Assembly: GCA_013339895.1 (NCBI GenBank)
Contig: JABACO010000012.1
Span: 472,665 to 536,664 of the forward strand
Length of the DNA: 64,000 nucleotides
Reading direction: 5' to 3'
From: Ephydatia muelleri
Lineage: Eukaryota > Porifera > Demospongiae > Spongillida > Spongillidae
This document shows positions 36,037 to 45,809 of this stretch, one piece after another (the first letter of the stretch is position 1; every line of letters begins with the position of its first letter). The position numbers were made by a program, and so were the translations under genes. Below the pieces are notes generated by a model that was not told where the DNA came from, searched no databases, and worked only from the letters and a program-made list of their open reading frames with translations.

Positions 36037-36510
36037 AACACATGTGCAAAAGGCAAACGTGCAAACGATGCTGAAGGGGTACCTCCCTAATTGCAGACCT
36101 GAATTTTAGATTTATGGTAACCTCAGACTGGGGCATTGTTTGTAGTACACTGATGATTCCTGTCTAACTCACAACGAGTTGTTGATGCCATACTTACTTC
36201 AGCTGAGGAAGAAAACGAAAATGAAACACTGCAAAGCAGCAGCTATTCTTAAGCCTCCTTCACACCATTTGTTGCAGCAGTTGACTGTGTCCTGGGTCGA
36301 GAAGCAAATGTATTTATCAAACACCTTGCTAAGAAAATTGCACTCAAGTGGGAGAAGGCGAACAGAGAAGTATTGGGATGGGTAAGCATGATTGCCATTC
36401 GTAATGCTTAGAGCAACAAACCTCTGTGGGAGGGGTTCTTGTACCAAATGGAGGACAACAGGTGTGGAAGACAGAACATAGGTGCCCAGTCTCTAGTTCT
36501 TTCTAAAGTT
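36037..36510 (+). pseudogene. 3' fragment of a non-LTR reverse transcriptase gene
   Basis: Same fragment as at 3285 and 21965 (ANDAEGVPP, then VVDAILTSAEEENENETLQ, NVFIKHLAKKIALKWEKA). Here no satellite precedes it. It is broken by stops and shifts. Confidence 0.65.
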
Positions 36511-37314
36511 GCACATCATTTCGTTTATATTTAATTTTAATATGAAACGTGTGCATTTATTGTGTAAATTGTGATTTGAATTATTCATTTTATTATGTGA
36601 AAAAACTATTCCCTTAATTGGATTGTGCATAACTGTTTGCTGTGAAAATTATTATTTTAATAACCTACACTAACGTAATAGAATTATAGACAACGATTTA
36701 ACAATTTACAACCAGTAAACAATCCATTCTCGCCTTATTTGTTATTCCTAACTAAAACGATTCAACAATTCTGTATGTATCTGTTGAAATTTTTCAAATA
36801 ATTGTGGTATAAATCACTTTACATTTCACTTGTACATTCTATCTTCTTTTGAGCCATGGCTGTTTCATGCGTATCCATGGAAGGCACTAGTTCACCTCAC
36901 CTCACATTATCTTAACCATTGACAGCTGTTACTATGGCCGCATCCTACCAAAACCCACTGTAACTTGTGTTTCATGCTGTGGATACATTAATCCACTAAA
37001 TTGCCGTGATAAAACAAAAACAGTGCCTTAAGTGTGTCTATGGCTGTAGAGCCTTCATCTAATTCATTAGCAGCTACTTCTGCTTTCCACTTTATGACGA
37101 TAATAAGCAGATTTACTCAGTCATATTTAGTAAATTGGTACTGTACAAGTGTGGAAAATAAGTCATACACATACATTCTATTTCAGTATTTCATCTGCAT
37201 AGGCACATGTTCAACTGTATATAATTACGCTGTGCATCTTTTAAACCAACTGAAGTCCAGTACTCTACGCGGCACGGATGTCTACTTCAACAGGATAATG
37301 GCAGCCTGTATATG
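36511..37314. other. Duplicated spacer
   Basis: Matches 3746-4478 and 38490-39260 in pieces (catggaaggcactagttcacc; tgtagagccttcatctaattc). No gene is seen. Confidence 0.5.
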
Positions 37315-37800
37315 TCCACAAGCTTAAGTCTGTTCAAGGGCTGCTGCTGGTAGCTGGTCTGGTGCGAGGATTGTCATGGCTGACGCCACTACTAGCTTCC
37401 CACTGAACACTGATCCCGAATGACAGAAAGATTCAATAAGAGCATTTCTGAGGTTTTTTTGTGCCATGCAACCACATCTCCACCATGTGTGCAAGTGACC
37501 GCATGTTGTCCTATTAGAGATTTGTTTGTTTGTTGTTTTTACTATACACACACATATACAAGTGTATATGTAGAAGAAATGCTATTTATACCTTTTCTGA
37601 GCTAACCCTGGAACCTCCAGAATGTTCGCACAAAATGCGAGGTTGACAGGTTTCTATAAATGGGCAGCATGGCAGCCCAATGCTTCTGTTCAGTAGGTAC
37701 GAGTTCCATCATATGTTTCTTGTCAAATGAGGTTTGGAATTTGGTGATTGGATCCAGATGCAATATCATATTGAAATGAATTACTAAATATACTTGTTTG
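37315..37800 (+). pseudogene. Receptor remnant: 5' flank and first signal codons fused to the end of the helix exon
   Basis: The shared 5' block runs to atgttcg (37628). After that the sequence jumps to cacaaaatgcgaggttgaca, which corresponds to the end of the helix exon and following intron of E (cacaaaaagcaggtttgacc). Everything between, about 6 kb in E, is deleted. The joint falls at cacaaaa. Reading on from ATG gives a 24-codon frame beginning MFAQNARLTGFYK, an accident of the fusion. Confidence 0.7.
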
Positions 37801-37805
37801 GTTAC

Positions 37806-38092
37806 TAGCTACCCAGACACGAGCTACCCAGACGCAAGCTACCCAGACACAAGATACCCAAACTACCAGACACAAGCTACCCAGACACAAGCTACCCAGA
37901 CACAAGCTACCCAGACGCAAGCTACCCAGACACAAACTACCCAGACACAAGCTACCCAGACACAAAGCTACCCAGACATAAGCTGCCCAGACACAAGCTA
38001 TCCAGACACAAGCTATCCAGACACAAGCTACCCAGACACAACCTACCCAGACACAAGCTATCTAGACACAAGCTATGCAGATGTAAGCTATT
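37806..38092. repeat. 15-bp satellite, third array
   Basis: About 19 units of ctacccagacacaag, more diverged than at 21196. The same downstream flank follows. Confidence 0.9.
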
Positions 38093-38214
38093 AATATTTA
38101 TCAGTTGTAGAATTCATATGCAATACAAGGAGCAGGAGAGGGCACGTAGTTAGCAGCTCTGCTCACCAGTGAGTCACCACCACTTCAACCCACCCATTCA
38201 CGTGATGCCTAAAA

Positions 38215-38485
38215 CACATGTGCAAAAGGCAAACGTGCAAACGATGCTGAAGGGGTACCTCCCTGAGTCTTAGAGATGGATGGCAACCCCAGACTGGGAC
38301 GCTGTTTTTTGTACACTGATGATTCTTGTCACACTCACAATGAGTTGTTGATGCCATACTTACTTCAGCTGAGGAAGAAAACACTCCAAAGCAGCAGCTA
38401 TTCATAAGCCTCCTTCGCACCATTTGTTTCATCAGTTGATGGTGTCCTGGGTTGAGAAGCAAATTTCTTTATCAAACACCTTCCC
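38215..38485 (+). pseudogene. Short 3' fragment of a non-LTR reverse transcriptase gene
   Basis: Same fragment as at 3285, cut off after the tttatcaaacacctt segment. Internal deletions and stops. Confidence 0.6.
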
Positions 38486-39260
38486 TTAATTGGATTGTAT
38501 ATAGTTGTTTCCTGTGAAAATTATTACTTTCATTTTCAGTTAGTAACTTGCACCTAACGCACTAAAATTACAGAATAACGATTTAACATTTAACAACCAG
38601 TAAATAATCCATATTCTTTTACATTATTCGTTATTCCTAAAAAGATTGAACAATTCTGTATGTGCCTGTTGAATTTTCAATTAATTGTGGTACAAATCCC
38701 TTTACATCTCACTTGTACATTCAATCTTCTGGTGAGTCACGGCTATTTAATTCGTATCCATGGAAGGCACTAGTTCTGATCATATTATTGTTAATACAAA
38801 AATGTCTCACATTATCTTAACCATTGAGGACTGTTACTATTGCCGCATCCTACCAAAACCCACTGTAACTAGTTTCATGTTGTGAATACATTCATCGACT
38901 AAATTGCCGTGATGAAACAAAAACAGTGCCTTTAGTGTCTCCATGGCTGTAGAGCCTTCGTCTAATTCATTACCAGCTACTTCTGCTTTCCACTTTACGA
39001 CGATCATAAGCAGATTGACTCGATCACATTTAGTAGTTTGGTACTGTACATGTGTGGAAATCAATCGTACTAAACAAGTCGTACACATGTTCTTTTTCAG
39101 TATTACGTTCGCATAAGCGGATCTTTTATATTTCAGTCCAGGACTCTACGTAGCACGGATGTGTACTTCAACGGGATAATGGTCGCTCACAGCTGCAGCC
39201 TGCATATGGAGTATGGCATAATTAATGTCTATGCGGTCACCCAGATGACGTAATTACCTG
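38486..39260. other. Duplicated spacer
   Basis: Third copy of the spacer seen at 3746 and 36511. Near 39135-39200 it shares tccaggactctacg and acttcaacgggataatgg segments with 37260 and 45600. No gene is seen. Confidence 0.5.
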
Positions 39261-39858
39261 TTATTCGGTCAGACTATATGCTTCGTCGAATAGAAACACC
39301 ATTGCAGTCTTAACGTCCACCACTGGCACTATCGAACGGTGGGCCACGATCCTGTAAACAGCACACCCTTATGACAATCACGTCACTTCCAAACACTGGT
39401 CCCCATCACCTGTCATATGGGCACGACATTTTCACGTTCGTGTATGTATTTTGATCCAGTGCCATGCAAATGACGTGTTGGTCATCAGGGAGAGCTGGCG
39501 GTACTTTTTGGCGGATAGATATGTGCAGCCTGCATTGAAGTCACCAAGGATGATGCCCCTCTGCGTGCCGTAATGGTCGCTGGCAGCGAGGAAGGCCGTA
39601 TGGAGGTTGTTGATCTCGCAAAAAGCATTCTTAGGTCTCACGTGTACCCCGAGAAGGAAAAACTGGCCGACATCTGATGAAGATGTTCAATGAACTCCAT
39701 GCAGGCTAAATATCTCCAAATTACGTAATATACTCCGCCCACTCACCTTTATCATGGGGAGTAACAAGAACGCTAAATGGCGGTCTTTCAAAATTACCAT
39801 TTAATTGGTATTCGTCCGTAATGTTCACCGTGTTGCTCCTGCGAAACATGTCATAAAC
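39261..39858 (-). pseudogene. DNase I-like nuclease gene, 5'-truncated and broken
   Basis: On the minus strand an exon at 39858-39747 (VYDMFRRSNTVNITDEYQ, then FERPPFSVLV) joins in phase 1 to one starting at 39673. That exon reads VGQFFLLGVHVRPKNAF, CEINNLHTAF and GIILGDFNAGCTYLSAKK. GDFNAGCTY is the metal- and DNA-binding core of DNase I-family endonucleases. A last piece at about 39360-39261 reads IVAHRSIVP and FLFDEAYSLTE, matching the end of the family. A stop precedes that piece, an expected DCAYDR stretch appears as GCAVYR, and the final catalytic SDH-type histidine is absent. Upstream exons are cut off where the foldback element starts at 39893. Secreted or lysosomal nucleases are the usual members; this copy looks dead. 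Confidence 0.6.
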
Positions 39859-39892
39859 CTGCGGTTAAAAACCATTTTCCCATGCACCATAT

Positions 39893-40345
39893 GGGTCAGT
39901 TTCCGAAAAGTGGCTATATATATATAAAGTTATAAAAATGCTTCACGTTTGATTCGCTAAAACTCCGTAAAGGTTTAAGCTATCAACTTCTTATTTCGAA
40001 CACTTCTTGCCACACCACTTCTCTCTACGAAAATCGATTTTAGTGTCTTACCCTTGCTCCTTGCCGACGTTACAAGGCACAGTACCCCGAGGGGTTCAAA
40101 ATCCAGGTAGCTCCCTGCAGGAATGTCCAAATCACTTCAAAATCGATATGCACGTAAAGGAGTCCTGTCACTGTTTAATTCTGCAGATCGTTGAATTCTA
40201 CCTTATCCGTTATGGAGATACAGCAATGCAAAGTAAAGTCCACGTTTCCCGCTCGAATCGCGCCTTTCTCAGTCCCACTCGGGAGAATGGAAGCGGTTCA
40301 AGGACTGAGAAAGGCACGATTCGACTTGCAGAGTCACCTTTGAAA
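39893..40345. mobile_element. Foldback element relative, mostly one arm
   Basis: Shares the arm of the 26862 palindrome in diverged form (ttataaaaatgcttcacg; tatggagatacagcaatgc) and is close to 53092-53550. The centre is a small hairpin with ctttctcagtcc and ggactgagaaag around a 26-base loop. The second arm is lost soon after the hairpin. Confidence 0.65.
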
Positions 40346-40391
40346 CTGCACTCCTGTCTTCAGTTCACCTCCACAGAATATCATTGCCAGA

Positions 40392-40533
40392 AGCGTAGGA
40401 ACGTAAACAGGATTGGGGGGGGGGGGGGGTGGAGGGGGGCGGGCCCAAAGGGTGTGTCTAATATAAATTCAGCATACTTTATACACATAATGCCCAAGAT
40501 TGGGGGGGGAAGGGGGGGGGGCCAAGGCCCGCT

Positions 40534-40565
<32 letters not shown>

Positions 40566-40577
40566 CTTTGTTCCTAC
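40392..40577. mobile_element. Nonautonomous inverted-repeat element with poly-G and poly-C ends
   Basis: Ends gcgtaggaac and gttcctacgc are inverted, followed inside by long G runs and C runs. It has no coding capacity. Homopolymer lengths may be misassembled. Confidence 0.6.
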
Positions 40578-40598
40578 GCCTATGATTACACTGTTTTT

Positions 40599-42800
40599 CC
40601 ACCATCATGTGACTCCTCATGCAAGTCCACCATCATGTGACTCCTCATGCAAGTCCACCATCATGTGACTCCTCATGCAAGTCCACCATCATGTGACTCC
40701 TCATGCAAGTCCACCATCATGTGACTCCTCATACAAGTCCACCATCATGTGACTCCTCATGCAAGTCCACCATCATGTGACTCCTCATGCAAGTCCACCA
40801 TCATGTGACTCCTCATGCAAGTCCACCATCATGTGACTCCTCTTGCAAGTCCACCATCATGTGACTCCTCATGCAAGTCCAACATCATGTGACTCCTCAT
40901 GCAAGTCCACCATCATGTGACTCCTCATGCAAGTCCACCATCATGTGACTCCTCATGCAAGTCCAACATCATGTGACTCCTCATGCAAGTCCACCATCAT
41001 GTGACTCCTCATGCAAGTCCACCATCATGTGACTCCTCATGCAAGTCCACCATCATGTGACTCCTCAAGCAAGACCACCATCCTCATGCAAGTCCACCAT
41101 CATGTGACTCCTCATGCAAGTCCACCATCATGTGACTCCTCATACAAGTCCACCATCATGTGACTCCTCATGCAAGTCCACCATCATGTGACTCCTCATA
41201 CAAGTCCACCATCATGTGACTCCTCATGCAAGTCCACCATCATGTGACTCCTCATACAAGTCCACCATCATGTGACTCCTCATGCAAGTCCACCATCATG
41301 TGACTCCTCATGCAAGTCCACCATCATGTGACTCCTCATGCAAGTCCACCATCATGTGACTCCTCATGCAAGTCCACCATCATGTGACTCCTCATACAAG
41401 TCCACCATCATGTGACTCCTCATGCAAGTCCACCATCATGTGACTCCTCATGCAAGTCCACCATCATGTGACTCCTCATACAAGTCCACCATCATGTGAC
41501 TCCTCATGCAAGTCCACCATCATGTGACTCTGCAAGTCCACCATCATGTGACTCCTCATGCAAGTCCACCATCATGTGACTCCTCATGCAAGTCCATCAT
41601 CATGTGACTCCTCATACAAGTCCAACATCATGTGACTCCTCATGCAAGTCCACCATCATGTGACTCCTCATGCAAGTCCATCATCATGTGACTCCTCATA
41701 CAAGTCCACCATCATGTGACTCCTCATGCAAGTCCATCATCATGTGACTCCTCATACAAGTTCACCATCATGTGACTCCTCATGCAAGTCCATCATCATG
41801 TGACTCCTCATACAAGTTCACCATCATGTGACTCCTCATGCAAGTCCATCATCATGTGACTCCTCATACAAGTCCACCATCATGTGACTCCTCATGCAAG
41901 TCCACCATCATGTGACTCCTCCCCATCATGTGACTCCTCATGCAAGTCCATGATCATGTGACTCCTCCCCATCATGTGACTCCTCATGCAAGTCCACCAT
42001 CATGTGACTCCTCATACAAGTCCACCATCATGTGACTCCTCATGCAAGTCCACCATCATGTGACTCCTCATGCAAGTCCACCATCATGTGACTCCTCATG
42101 CAAGTCCACCATCATGTGACTCCTCATGCAAGTCCACCATCATGTGACTCCTCATGCAAGTCCACCATCATGTGACTCCTCATGCAAGTCCACCATCATG
42201 TGACTCCTCATGCAAGTCCACCATCATGTGACTCCTCAAGTCCACCATCATGTGACTCCTCATGCAAGTCCACCATCATGTGACTCCTCATGCAAGTCCA
42301 CCATCATGTGACTCCTCATGCAAGTCCACCATCATGTGACTCCTCATGCAAGTCCACCATCATGTGACTCCTCATACAAGTCCACCATCATGTGACTCCT
42401 CATGCAAGTCCACCATCATGTGACTCCTCATACAAGTCCACCATCATGTGTCTCCTCATGCAAGTCCACCATCATGTGACTCCTCATGCAAGTCCACCAT
42501 CATGTGACTCCTCATGCAAGTCCACCATCATGTGACTCCTCATGCAAGTCCACCATCATGTGACTCATCATGCAAGTCCACCATCATGTGACTCCTCATG
42601 CAAGTTCACCATCATGTGACTCCTCATGCAAGTCCACCATCATGTGACTCCTCATGCAAGTCCACCATCATGTGACTCCTCATGCAAGTCCACCATCATG
42701 TGACTCCTCATGCAAGTCCACCATCATGTGACTCCTCATGCAAGTCCACCATCATGTGACTCCTCATACAAGTCCACCATCATGTGACTCCTCTTGCAAG
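40599..42800. repeat. 28-bp tandem satellite, about 78 copies
   Basis: The unit catcatgtgactcctcatgc plus aagtccac repeats head to tail, with common variants at one base (catac for catgc) and a few short units. It is not a CRISPR array because there are no spacers between repeats. No coding function is evident. Confidence 0.95.
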
Positions 42801-43422
42801 CAACTTTTTTGCTCTTCAGTCTCCACCTCCTTGCTATTTAATTCGCCTTTCTAGCTATTTATTGCTTTTAAATGTAAAAAAAAGCCTTATATTAGGGCTG
42901 ATATTACTAATTGCAGTTGCCTGCCAAAACCCACTAACTTGTTTTATACCACACAACCTTACATTCAAAAACTTTCTATGAATCAAGGATTTGGAAGAAA
43001 AAAATACATGAAAATACAATTCATCACAGCACATTTCAGCAGCCCTGCAGCCATTCAGGTCACACACTGAGAGATAATAGCGCCTTTCCGGGCTACTGCA
43101 TGCGAATATATTTGTTATGCGAGAAGCATGGATTTGCGCAATCCAGGGATTGTCCTGCGCAAACCCTGGATCCCTGGTTTGTTTGCGCAATCTCGAGATT
43201 GCACTAAGGTATATAAATTTATTAAAGCAATCAATTGCATTTCGAATTAAAGAACTGAAGCTATTACGAAGTTACAAGTTGTATCGTACCGTTCTGAATA
43301 CATACAGATAACCTGTTTGGGCTTTTTCAAGACAGTGAGTTGTGTACAGCTGCTTGATCAACCAACTGATATTTGTGGCTAAGCATTGCTAGACGTTATT
43401 TAGAGCGGATCATTTTTATGCG

Positions 43423-44375
43423 ATGGATGCTCCAAAGGACACTTTCCAGAAGTTTTTGGTGGATGCATTTTTGTCGGGAAAGAAATCAGGGGGTAAAGTG
43501 ATTTCAAGAGCAAAGGGCAACAAGATCGTTGCGCTTTTAAAAGGGACTTGTAACGAAAGTGATCCCCATTTGAAATTTTGGGTAAAGTCACGCACATTTT
43601 CCCTAATGTCCTATCCCGCGCTTAATTGGTCTATCAGATGCGCTCTGTTTGCCAGCCAAGAAAAAGGTGAGCATTTGAAAAATGGGATAATTATTTATGT
43701 TTTTTCTTTTTTCACCATACGATTGCAGTGACACCACCGTGCTTAGCCATGTTAGGAGAGTGGCTTATGCTGAAGATTTTTATGACATACTTCACAGGGT
43801 GCATGGCCAAGAACGAGGTCATGTGGATTACAAAACATCTCTTGCAGAGGTATGCTGATAGAATTTGTTTCATGAATATTATAGTAATAGAGTATGCTAT
43901 GAATGTCTTCCACGGTCAGCTGTGCAGAAGTTTGTGAGCCTGTGTCCCATTTGCAGTACTCAAAAACTGCATGCAGCGCAATCAAGCACCATTAGCCATT
44001 GCCATGGAGGGAGGCCATGCACTAGCCATTGCCATGGAGGGAGGCCATGCAAAAATGAAGCAGAGCATATTTATTCCAGGAGGCTCACCAAGCAACAGCA
44101 CAAATGGAGAAGGAAAAGATGAAGCAGAAGGCTCACCAAGCTACAGTACAAATCGAGAATATTGTTCATGCAAAAAGGTTTGCTCATCCAGGCATTGTGG
44201 TTGTGTCATGAAAGGGAAAAAATGCAGCAGTCTTTGCCATGGAGGGAAACCGTGCAAAAATGAGGCAGAGTGTATTACTCCTATTTGGGTGTCTGAACTA
44301 AGTTTAAATTTAGATGACAAGAATGCTATCCTTTTAGGTGATTGGTTGACAGACAAACACATCTCTGCTTGCTAA
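43423..44375 (+). pseudogene. Ginger transposase N-terminal parts: integrase zinc domain and CXC domain
   Basis: 43423-43680 reads MDAPKDTFQKFLVDAFLSGK, then AKGNKIVALLKG and HLKFWVKSRTFSLM, an N-terminal domain seen in KRBA2-like integrase proteins. After a likely intron or shift, about 43750-43965 reads RRVAYAEDFYDILHRVHGQ, ERGHVDYKT and VQKFVSLCPICSTQK, which supplies the two His and two Cys of an integrase zinc-binding (HHCC) domain. 43971-44375 reads through short repeats into CSCKKVCSSRHCGCVMKGKK, then CSSLCHGGKPCKN, a tesmin-like CXC zinc motif, and LGDWLTDKHISAC at the start of the Ulp1-like part. No DDE core lies between. The short repeat gccattgccatggagggagg occurs twice at 43992-44048. 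Confidence 0.65.
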
Positions 44376-45042
44376 CCAACTACTGAAAAGGGGATTTTCG
44401 TAGTGTAAGGGATTAGACAATCCAATTTTTGGGGGAAACTTTTCATTTCCTATCCTCAGAGGAGAGGGTGTTCAAATATTACATCCCATTGGATCTGTGT
44501 GTCAACAATTGGATTTACATTTGGGGAATTAAATCTATATGACAGCCAACTTATTACTGTCTCTCCAGCAACACTTAAGGTTATTTGTTCACTTCTTCAC
44601 TGCAGTAAAACTGAAGTGACTGTCAATATCATGCAATTGCAACAACAGCCTAATGGAAGTGACGTGGGGTGTATGCAATAGCATGTGCAGCATCTGTGTG
44701 CAATGGAGATGAGCCATCAGACCAGTGCTAGGTGAGAAAAAGCTGCGCCTTCATCTCAGTCAGTGCTTTGAAAGTTCCTCTATGTCAGTCTTTATAGCTT
44801 CTGCTGCTGCAGAGGATGAAAGCCCTGCACAATGTACCACCTTTCACAATAAAATCCTAAATATCCTAAAGGTACATGTACCAGTCTACTGTATTTGTCG
44901 CCTTCCATGGCACAAAGAAGATATGATACAGTGTGGGACGTGTATGGAATGGTATCACCCAAGCTGCTTGTCTTTGCCTTACCACATTTTCAAGAGTTCT
45001 GAACCATGGCGTTGTTCACTGTGCTCGGTGTCTCGTATATAG
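44376..45042 (+). pseudogene. Ginger transposase C-terminal parts: dead Ulp1-like protease and PHD finger
   Basis: Readable pieces are HWICVSTIGFTFGELNLYDS (about 44488-44547), NIMQLQQQPNGSDVG (about 44625-44670), LRLHLSQCFE (about 44740) and a complete PHD finger at about 44883-45042. The finger reads VYCICRLPWHKEDMIQCGTC, then MEWYHPSCLSLP and WRCSLC, a full C4HC3 set. In Ulp1 (C48) proteases the catalytic triad is His in HW, Asp in YDS and Cys in DCG. Here His and Asp are kept, but the Cys codon reads Val and frameshifts follow, so the protease is inactive. The PHD finger itself is intact and in frame from 44725. Confidence 0.65.
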
Positions 45043-45639
45043 TACTGTACACCATAGGCCTTTAATTTGTGCAAGCGCATATCATCATGATACCAGTTCA
45101 TGCATCGTTTCACATTTGATGTAATCAACTCATTCTCCGTTAACCATCGCTTATACATATTACATATCTGTACTTTGCGCACGAGCAATCCCAGGATTGT
45201 CCCGATCTATGGTTTGCGCACGAGCAATCCGAGGATTGCGCGGTCAATCCGTGGTTTGTGGTACAAACTATGGATCCAATGTTTGCGCCCTGGATTGCGC
45301 AAGTCCCTGCTTCGCGCATAACATATTCATCGACAAATCTGTGCACTGCTGCAGCAAAACAGTCTCCGCCATAACTATAGAGCCTTCGTCTGGCAGCTAC
45401 TTAGTTTTCTAAACTTCATAATAAAACTCTGAACTAGAACATACGGGCAAGTAGATTTATTCAGACATGAATGAGAAGTAAATCGGAGCATGTACGGAAA
45501 TTAAGCAGCCATTTGAAATACGTTTTCACATACATGTACATGTATTCGTTTTAAGTATTACGTCTGCATAAAAGGATGTTCATATCTCTGCATGTAGTCT
45601 ATGCAGCACGAATGTGTACTTCAACGGGATAATGGTGGC

Positions 45640-45809
45640 TCACAAGCAAGCATATCTCCACCATGTGTACAAGTGACCGCATGTTGTCCCATTAGAGATT
45701 TGTTTGTTTGTTGTTCGTACTATGCACACACATATACAAAGTGTGTACTGTATGTATAAGAATGCTATGTATAGCTTTTTTGAGGAACTCCAAGCGTGGA
45801 ACCTCCAAA
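45640..45809 (+). promoter_or_regulatory. Shared 5' flank of copy G
   Basis: The last part of the block found before E and F, with gctatgtatagc in place of the TATA-like gctatttatagc. Most of the upstream half of the block is missing here. Confidence 0.4.

Larger units (their letters stand above)
43113..45323 (+). mobile_element. Ginger-type DNA transposon, 2,211 bp, with intact ends
   Basis: The 4-base duplication TATT lies at 43109-43112 and 45324-45327. The termini are tgttatgcg and cgcataaca, with longer inverted ends (ttgcgcaatccaggg and its complement). TGTTA ends plus a 4-base duplication are the published hallmark of Ginger elements, whose transposases descend from LTR-type integrases. 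The coding part matches: an integrase zinc region, then CXC, Ulp1-like and PHD segments. The catalytic integrase core is missing, so the element is internally deleted and not autonomous. It sits in the duplicated spacer upstream of copy G. Confidence 0.8.

Noticed and set aside
40392..40577. G-quadruplex regulatory element in the poly-G tracts
   Set aside because: The G and C runs lie inside an inverted-repeat element and may be length artefacts. Nothing ties them to a gene.
40599..42800. CRISPR array
   Set aside because: Head-to-tail satellite with no unique spacers, in an animal-type genome.
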